Assembly (NCBI GenBank): GCA_002426025.1
Contig: DINP01000054.1
Coordinates: 8,376 to 14,191 of the forward strand
Length of the DNA stretch: 5,816 bases
Reading direction: 5' to 3'
Source of the DNA: Bacteroidales bacterium UBA5537
GTDB taxonomy: Bacteria > Bacteroidota > Bacteroidia > Bacteroidales > Lentimicrobiaceae
In this document: positions 1 through 4,394 of the stretch, one piece after another
Layout of the letters: each line of letters opens with the position of its first letter
How positions within the stretch are numbered: the first letter of the stretch is position 1
Position numbers and translations under genes: made by a program
The notes under the pieces: generated by a model
Told to the model about the DNA's origin: nothing
What the model saw: only the letters and a program-made list of their open reading frames with translations
The model's database searches: none

Positions 1-985
1 TGATAATCCAGGGGATATTGGCAAAGGTTTCTACATTGTTGATGTTGGTTGGTTTGCGCCACAATCCTGAAGCGGCAGGAAAGGGAGGACGTTTGCGAGG
101 CATTCCGCGTTCCCCTTCAACAGAGGCAATAAGGGCGGTTTCTTCACCGCATACAAATGCTCCGGCACCCTCTTTAATGTGGATGTCGAAGTTGAAATCT
201 TCAATACCCAGAATATCTTCGCCCAGGTAACCTTTCTCTCTGGCCTGATCAAGGGCAATGTTAAGCCGTTTGATAGCCAGCGGATATTCAGCGCGGCAAT
301 AAATTACACCATCGGTAGCACCAATCGCGTAAGCGCCAATAATCATACCTTCAATTACGGAATGCGGGTCGCCTTCGAGCACCGAACGATCCATAAATGC
401 ACCGGGGTCACCTTCGTCGGCATTACAGATAATATATTTCTCGTCAGATGCATTGTTGGCTGCAAATTTCCATTTCATCCCGGTGGGGAAGCCTCCGCCG
501 CCACGGCCCCGAATGCCCGAATCGAGCACATTCTGGATAACTTCGGTGGTGCTGATTTTTTCAACGGCAATTTTACGGATGGCAGCATAGCCTTGCCGCG
601 ATTCGTATTCTTCAATACTCTCCGGGTCAATATGGCCGCAGTTGCGCAATACAATCTTCACCTGATCGTCGAGAAACTCGTTTTCAGGGGTTTTAAACAA
701 ATCGGAACTAACCACGTATTCCTTAACCGGGCTGTGCTGGGTAATGTGCCTGTCAATTACTTCTACAGCGCGGTTTTCATCAATTTCGCCGTAAAGGTAA
801 GTGCCGGTTTCGTCAATAATTTCAACCAATGGTTCGCGGTAACACATACCTACACAACTGGTTTTCTTAAGCTCAAAATCGAGATTTTCAGCTTCTTTCA
901 ATGCCTTGATTTTTTCATAGGTTTTACCTGCTCCGGCTGCAACTCCGCAGCTTCCCAGTCCTACGATTACCTGTGTTTTACTCAT
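1..985 (-). CDS. NuoF/HndC/HydB-like flavin subunit of an NAD(P)-linked hydrogenase or dehydrogenase (3' end outside window)
   Basis: This is the NAD(P)H- and FMN-binding subunit of a soluble electron-transfer complex. 328 residues are visible; the C-terminal part, where the family carries its SCGxCxPC-type [4Fe-4S] motif, lies beyond the left edge. Residues about 1-90 form a thioredoxin-like [2Fe-2S] domain (GLGSCGVAAGAG with C13, then C44-V-G-M-C48). The flavoprotein core follows: IRGRGGGGFPTG (158-169), CNADEGDPGAFMDR (187-200), GAGAFVCGEETA (273-284) and KPTNINNVET (311-320). The fused N-terminal domain, LRNCG (113-117), NADEGDPGAFMDR and RPPFPA (299-304) are typical of HydB/HndC and related formate dehydrogenase subunits rather than respiratory NuoF (inference from family knowledge). 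The ATG at 985 is well supported because a TAG stop lies directly before it in frame. The gene begins 27 bp after the NuoE-like gene, so the two are probably co-transcribed. Only three of the usual four cluster cysteines are evident in the N-terminal domain. The subtype is not proven without the catalytic gene. Confidence 0.93.
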   Translation of the reverse strand, partial: MSKTQVIVGLGSCGVAAGAGKTYEKIKALKEAENLDFELKKTSCVGMCYREPLVEIIDETGTYLYGEIDENRAVEVIDRHITQHSPVKEYVVSSDLFKTPENEFLDDQVKIVLRNCGHIDPESIEEYESRQGYAAIRKIAVEKISTTEVIQNVLDSGIRGRGGGGFPTGMKWKFAANNASDEKYIICNADEGDPGAFMDRSVLEGDPHSVIEGMIIGAYAIGATDGVIYCRAEYPLAIKRLNIALDQAREKGYLGEDILGIEDFNFDIHIKEGAGAFVCGEETALIASVEGERGMPRKRPPFPAASGLWRKPTNINNVETFANIPWII

Positions 986-1012
986 CTATATCTGTGTAAA
1001 CTAAGTACAAAC

Positions 1013-1552
1013 TTATTTTGCCATTTCTTCAACCGACTGACTTTCCCTGATGCGGATGTCTTTAATGATTTTCACTGCCTCTTTGCCGGTCAGTTTGCCG
1101 TAAGTGTCGTCGCCAATCATCATTACCGGGGCCAGCGAACAACATCCGAGGCAGGCCACCGATTCGAGGGTGAACAATCCGTCTTCGGTAGTTTCGGTAT
1201 CCTTTACTTTCAGTGCATCCTGAATGGCATCGGTTATGGCGTTGGCATTCTGAACATGGCAGGCTGTTCCGTGACAGACTTTAATAATGTTTTTACCCAC
1301 CGGTTTCAGCCTGAACTGGGAGTAGAAGGTAGCAACACCGTACATATCGCTCAGTTCCAGCCCTGTTTCGTCGGCAATTTTCTTAAATGCCTCGCGGGGA
1401 ATAAATCCGTAAAGGTGCTGCGCTCCCTGAAGCAGCGGGATTAAATTGCCTTTGCGGCCATTGTATTTGTTGATCAGGGGCATTAGTAGTTCCAGATCGG
1501 GAACATCGGTGGTTAAAGCAGTATTTTGCTTCAGAATTCTTGCAACTCGCAT
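1013..1552 (-). CDS. NuoE/HndA/HydC-like [2Fe-2S] subunit of an NAD(P)-linked hydrogenase or dehydrogenase
   Basis: This 179-residue protein is the small thioredoxin-fold [2Fe-2S] subunit that partners the flavin subunit encoded next to it. It relays electrons near FMN in the cytoplasm. The N-terminal helical part (about 25-90) contains the family stretches LIPLLQGAQHLYGFIP and MYGVATFYSQF. The cluster motif is complete: C93-HGTA-C98 (CX4C) and C134-LGC-C138 (CX3C), with an extra C137. Its length is normal for the family. The ATG at 1552 is chosen because an in-frame TGA lies six bases upstream; the next internal ATG (codon 24) would remove part of the N-terminal helix. The gene order, NuoE-like then NuoF-like with an N-terminal ferredoxin-type domain, matches hydC-hydB(-hydA) and hndA-(B)-C-D operons of electron-bifurcating or NADP-reducing [FeFe]-hydrogenases. 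That assignment is an inference; a formate dehydrogenase or a Complex I fragment remains possible. No Shine-Dalgarno is visible, as is usual in Bacteroidota. Confidence 0.93.
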   Translation of the reverse strand: MRVARILKQNTALTTDVPDLELLMPLINKYNGRKGNLIPLLQGAQHLYGFIPREAFKKIADETGLELSDMYGVATFYSQFRLKPVGKNIIKVCHGTACHVQNANAITDAIQDALKVKDTETTEDGLFTLESVACLGCCSLAPVMMIGDDTYGKLTGKEAVKIIKDIRIRESQSVEEMAK

Positions 1553-1972
1553 GGTTGTTTCATTTTATGCGATAAAAGTAGAAAACTTAGCTTATCCGGT
1601 AGGGGTGAAGCGGCAATTTATATCCATTCTAAATATAGTGAAGTAGCTAATAATGAATAAGATAAGCATTGAATGTGTTTTTAAACTTTTTCAGATTCAG
1701 TAATACCCTGAATGAATTGGGTTTGAACCTTATTTTTTAATTCATATCTGTTGGTATTCCAATTAGGTTTCTATGTCCGGCCTATGACCTCTTGTTTCCT
1801 GCTTTACTGGATTCCGGTTAATAACCCAGTTAGCCTGATAAATAAGCGGTGCTAACTATTCACTTTCCATCGTTAAGAATAAAACAGACGTGGAAGCATT
1901 GAACAGAGCAGTTTGTCAGTATGCCTATCGACTATTTTTTTTCTTGCAGTAAGTAGCTGAATTCCAATTTTT
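1553..1972. other. noncoding divergent intergenic region, A+T-rich
   Basis: This lies between the start of the NuoE-like gene (minus) and the amylase promoter (plus). I see no open frame with protein-like composition and no tRNA. It should contain the promoter of the hydrogenase-like operon. On the minus strand TACTTTTA (1573-1580) and TATATTTA (1630-1637) each match the Bacteroidota -7 consensus TAnnTTTG at seven of eight bases, but neither has a TTTG at the right distance, so neither is called separately. Short inverted repeats are present: ATTCAG/CTGAAT (1695-1713) and AGTTAGC/GCTAACT (1828-1857). Neither is followed by a T-run that would make it a terminator. The function of most of this stretch is unknown. 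Confidence 0.6.
1828..1857. repeat. short inverted repeat AGTTAGC-N16-GCTAACT
   Basis: A perfect 7-bp inverted repeat has arms at 1828-1834 and 1851-1857, separated by 16 bases. It lies about 115 bp upstream of the amylase -33 element. It could be an operator for a dimeric regulator or a weak hairpin, or it may be chance: a 7-bp match in 487 bp of A+T-rich DNA is not remarkable. No adjacent T-run supports a terminator role. Confidence 0.25.
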
Positions 1973-2006
1973 TTTGATTTCGCTTCTTTGGAAAGGACTA
2001 TATTTG
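1973..2006 (+). promoter_or_regulatory. Bacteroidota-type promoter of the amylase-family gene
   Basis: TTTG at 1973-1976 and TATATTTG at 1999-2006, 22 bases apart, match the Bacteroidota sigma-ABfr consensus TTTG / TAnnTTTG perfectly in both boxes, with a spacer near the usual length. Transcription would start near 2013, leaving a leader of about 27 nt before the ATG at 2040. This placement argues against the alternative upstream ATG at 1974, which would lie inside the promoter itself. Confidence 0.65.
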
Positions 2007-2039
2007 TTTCTTCTATGCAAGATTAATATCCGGGATACT

Positions 2040-3443
2040 ATGGCAAAACTAAATTCTATTACTTCCAGAACTTTTTTTCGACTGATTTTAACATTATCTG
2101 TTATAGTTTTTTTTTCATGTCAAAAAGACAAGGAAAATCCAACTCCCCCAGGGCCCATTGTAGAAGATTCGCTTTATCAGCAATATGGAACACCGTTTAC
2201 TGAAATTCCTGAAATTGAAGATATTGTGATGTATGAAGTCAACCTTCGGGCGTTTAGCCCATCGGGCGATCTTCTGGGCGTAATTGATAGATTAGATGAA
2301 CTGGTTGATCTGAAAGTCAGCGTTATCTGGCTGATGCCCATACATCCCATAGGACTGGTAAATTCAGTCAATTCTCCATATTCAGTTCGGGATTACAAGG
2401 CAGTGAGTGAGGAATACGGAACTCTGAATGACCTGCGGACTTTAACCGATGAAGCGCACGCCAGGGGAATGGCCGTGATTATGGATTGGGTGGCCAACCA
2501 TACATCCTGGGATAACGAATGGATAAGCAACAAAAGCTGGTACACGCAAGACGGGAATGGAAACATCATTCATCCGGCAGGTACAAATTGGCAGGATGTG
2601 GCCGACCTGAATTACAGTAATCAGATCATGCGCAAAGCCATGATTGACGCCATGAGGTACTGGGTTTACGAGGCAAATGTTGATGGTTTCAGATGCGATT
2701 ATGCCGATGGGGTTCCATTTGACTTTTGGAAGGAGGCCATTGAATCTATAAGATCAATAAGTGGCCGAAATTTTATCTTTTTTGCTGAAGGGGCAAGAAA
2801 TGATCATTTTACAGCAGGTTTCGACCTTAATTTTAGCTGGAAGTTTTACGAGGCAGTTAAAGATGTTTTCAGCGGAAATGCTGTCAGCAGTATTTTTTCA
2901 GCCGACAGTGCCGAATATGCAAGTACGCCTCCCGGAAAACAATGGGTGAGGTTTACCACCAACCATGATGAATCTGCCTGGGATGCTACACCGGTGAGCC
3001 TGTTCGATGGGATTGATGGTGCATTGGCAGCATCAATGGTTACCGTTTTTACTGGTGGTGTACCATTGATTTACGGAAGTCAGGAGGTGGGAACCGCGGC
3101 GAATGTTCCTTTTTTTTACAACTCAAATATTAACTGGGATAGTCACCCTGAAATGTTACTGACTTACAAAAAAATGCTGCAGTTTTATGGTACCTCTCAA
3201 ACAGCGAAAAGTGGTCAGATTAAGGTATATGAGCACAATGATGTGGCTTGTTTTAAGAAAAAATTAAATGATGATGAGATCGTGATCATGGTCAATTTAA
3301 GGAATGTACCGGTAAACTATACGATACCCTCAGAATTGAAGAATATCCAATGGTATGAAGTTTTTAATGAATATTTCATTACCCTTGGAACCCAGACGAC
3401 ATTGGAACCATACCAATTTATGCTACTTAAAAAGCCATTATAG
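2040..3443 (+). CDS. GH13 alpha-amylase-family lipoprotein, probably surface-exposed
   Basis: This predicted glycoside hydrolase of 467 residues cleaves or transfers alpha-glucosidic bonds in starch, glycogen or derived oligosaccharides. Residues 1-27 are a lipoprotein signal: basic start, hydrophobic core LILTLSVIVFF, and a lipobox ending FFSC with C27. CQKDKEN follows, resembling the acidic/lysine export signal that places Bacteroidota lipoproteins on the cell surface. The (beta/alpha)8 domain spans about 60-385 with all GH13 regions: DWVANH (149-154), GFRCD with nucleophile D220, AEG with acid/base E250, and TNHD with D310; DLN (189-191) and PLIYGSQE (342-349) also fit. A small beta C-terminal domain follows (about 390-467). 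No starch-binding module is apparent and it is shorter than SusG-type amylases. The ATG at 2040 is preferred over an in-frame ATG at 1974, because the latter overlaps the promoter and would bury the signal peptide. There is no susC/susD pair beside it. The exact specificity (amylase, alpha-glucosidase or transferase) cannot be read from the motifs alone. Confidence 0.93.
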   Translation: MAKLNSITSRTFFRLILTLSVIVFFSCQKDKENPTPPGPIVEDSLYQQYGTPFTEIPEIEDIVMYEVNLRAFSPSGDLLGVIDRLDELVDLKVSVIWLMPIHPIGLVNSVNSPYSVRDYKAVSEEYGTLNDLRTLTDEAHARGMAVIMDWVANHTSWDNEWISNKSWYTQDGNGNIIHPAGTNWQDVADLNYSNQIMRKAMIDAMRYWVYEANVDGFRCDYADGVPFDFWKEAIESIRSISGRNFIFFAEGARNDHFTAGFDLNFSWKFYEAVKDVFSGNAVSSIFSADSAEYASTPPGKQWVRFTTNHDESAWDATPVSLFDGIDGALAASMVTVFTGGVPLIYGSQEVGTAANVPFFYNSNINWDSHPEMLLTYKKMLQFYGTSQTAKSGQIKVYEHNDVACFKKKLNDDEIVIMVNLRNVPVNYTIPSELKNIQWYEVFNEYFITLGTQTTLEPYQFMLLKKPL

Positions 3444-3497
3444 GATTGAACAGGGACTCAAAATTTCGTATTCCAACAATAAAATCTTAATCGAAAT

Positions 3498-4268
3498 TCA
3501 ATCGTTTCTATGCAATTGATTTTTATTCCGGCCCAAATATCCGTCAATCGCCCAATGTGCAAGGTAAATCAAGGGTGTTAAAAGAATAGCAAGTGAAACC
3601 TTATAGGTGTATTGCACCAGCCCGACCTGCAGCACCTGATCCATACTCCAGTTGCCAAGCAGATAAAAGGCAATAAAAAGGATCACAAAACTATCAATCA
3701 GTTGTGAAATAACCGTTGAGCCTGTTGCCCTGAGCCAGAGCTTTTTATGCCCGGTGAGTTTCTTGAGATAGTGAAAGGAATAGGCATCAACCAACTGGCT
3801 TACCAGGAAAGCGGCCAGTGAACCGACAATAATGCCTAAGCCTGCCCTGAAAATACTTGAATAGGCAAAATTGATATCAAACGGATTGCCGGCTGTATCG
3901 GTGCTGTTGAGTTCTAACCAGAAACCGGCCGGTGGGACTTCGGTACCGGCAAGCACTACCAGAAACGACCATGCAATCATTCCGGCGGTGATAAAGCTTA
4001 TTTTCCTGACTCCTTCACGGCCAAAATATTCGTTGATCAGGTCGGAAATCACAAAAACAAATGGCCAGATTACCACACCTACACTCAGGTTGAAGTCCAG
4101 TTTTTGCCCGCCAAAGAATGGTAACTGAGCTGGCATCAGGCCAAGTAATTTTTCGAGTGAGAATATTTTGACTCCGGCAAACTCAGCAACGATTGCGTTG
4201 GTGAGGAATATAGCGGATAAAATAAGGTAGAGTTGCTGCTTTTTGGGAGTAGAAGCATTTAGCATCAT
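3498..4268 (-). CDS. yhhQ: YhhQ-family queuosine-precursor transporter
   Basis: This 256-residue inner-membrane protein belongs to the DUF165/Vut_1 family. The E. coli member YhhQ imports preQ0/preQ1, precursors of the tRNA wobble base queuosine. About six hydrophobic segments are visible (near 13-33, 60-79, 89-107, 138-160, 187-205 and 222-240). Family hallmarks are WPFVFVISDLINEYFG (68-83) followed by REGVRK, and RATGSTVISQLIDSFVIL (180-197) near the C-terminal half, with YTYK (220-223) ahead of the last helix. It is slightly longer than the E. coli protein, mainly through a polar segment (about 110-136) between the third and fourth helices. Two tandem ATG codons (4268 and 4265) can start it; the first is used here, and an A-rich leader without a Shine-Dalgarno precedes them. 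The gene converges on the amylase gene with a 54-bp gap and diverges from the TPR gene. No queuosine biosynthesis genes are nearby. The substrate is inferred from the family; some homologues may carry queuine. Confidence 0.92.
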   Translation of the reverse strand: MMLNASTPKKQQLYLILSAIFLTNAIVAEFAGVKIFSLEKLLGLMPAQLPFFGGQKLDFNLSVGVVIWPFVFVISDLINEYFGREGVRKISFITAGMIAWSFLVVLAGTEVPPAGFWLELNSTDTAGNPFDINFAYSSIFRAGLGIIVGSLAAFLVSQLVDAYSFHYLKKLTGHKKLWLRATGSTVISQLIDSFVILFIAFYLLGNWSMDQVLQVGLVQYTYKVSLAILLTPLIYLAHWAIDGYLGRNKNQLHRND

Positions 4269-4376
4269 CTTATTTTTTATAGATGGGTTAGATTTACAAC
4301 AAGTTATATCCGCTAATGTTTCAAGCGCAGCTTATTTTCATTTCAGGATATCAAGTGGGAATTCATTCCTATTCCG

Positions 4377-4384
4377 TATATTTG
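4377..4384 (+). promoter_or_regulatory. -7 box TATATTTG ahead of the TPR gene
   Basis: The octamer is a perfect match to TAnnTTTG and identical to the -7 box of the amylase gene. No clear TTTG lies 19-22 bases upstream, so the -33 element is missing or degenerate. If it is used, transcription starts near 4391, leaving only about 4 nt before the ATG at 4395 or about 10 nt before the ATG at 4401. Confidence 0.45.
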
Positions 4385-4394
4385 TGAAAAGCGG

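Noticed and set aside
179..1444. A stop-free plus-strand frame of 421 codons opposite both hydrogenase-like genes
   Set aside because: Its translation has no recognisable domain and an odd Asn/Phe-rich composition, and it runs across two well-supported genes and their intergenic gap on the other strand. It is a mirror-frame artefact of their codon use.
1573..1637. Candidate -7 boxes for the hydrogenase-like operon (minus strand TACTTTTA at 1573-1580 and TATATTTA at 1630-1637)
   Set aside because: Each matches seven of eight bases, but no TTTG lies at the required upstream distance, and such near matches are common in A+T-rich DNA. They are mentioned only within the intergenic entry.
1641..1958. 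Repeated 8- and 9-base words in the intergenic region (AAGTAGCT at 1641 and 1951; AGCATTGAA twice)
   Set aside because: They are short, not flanked by further similarity, and within chance expectation; there is no sign of target-site duplication or a mobile element.
3444..3503. Possible bidirectional terminator between the convergent amylase and yhhQ genes
   Set aside because: AATTTCG (3462-3468) pairs with CGAAATT (3492-3498), and GATTG (3444-3448) with CAATC (3499-3503). However, the stem is A+T-rich, the loop is 23 nt, one arm enters the yhhQ stop codon, and no T-run follows in either direction.
4269..4394. Possible preQ1 riboswitch ahead of yhhQ
   Set aside because: The 126-bp leader region on the minus strand has an A-rich stretch just before the start and a CTAACCC string, but I cannot form the preQ1-I stem-loop with its A-rich pseudoknot tail, so there is no real support.
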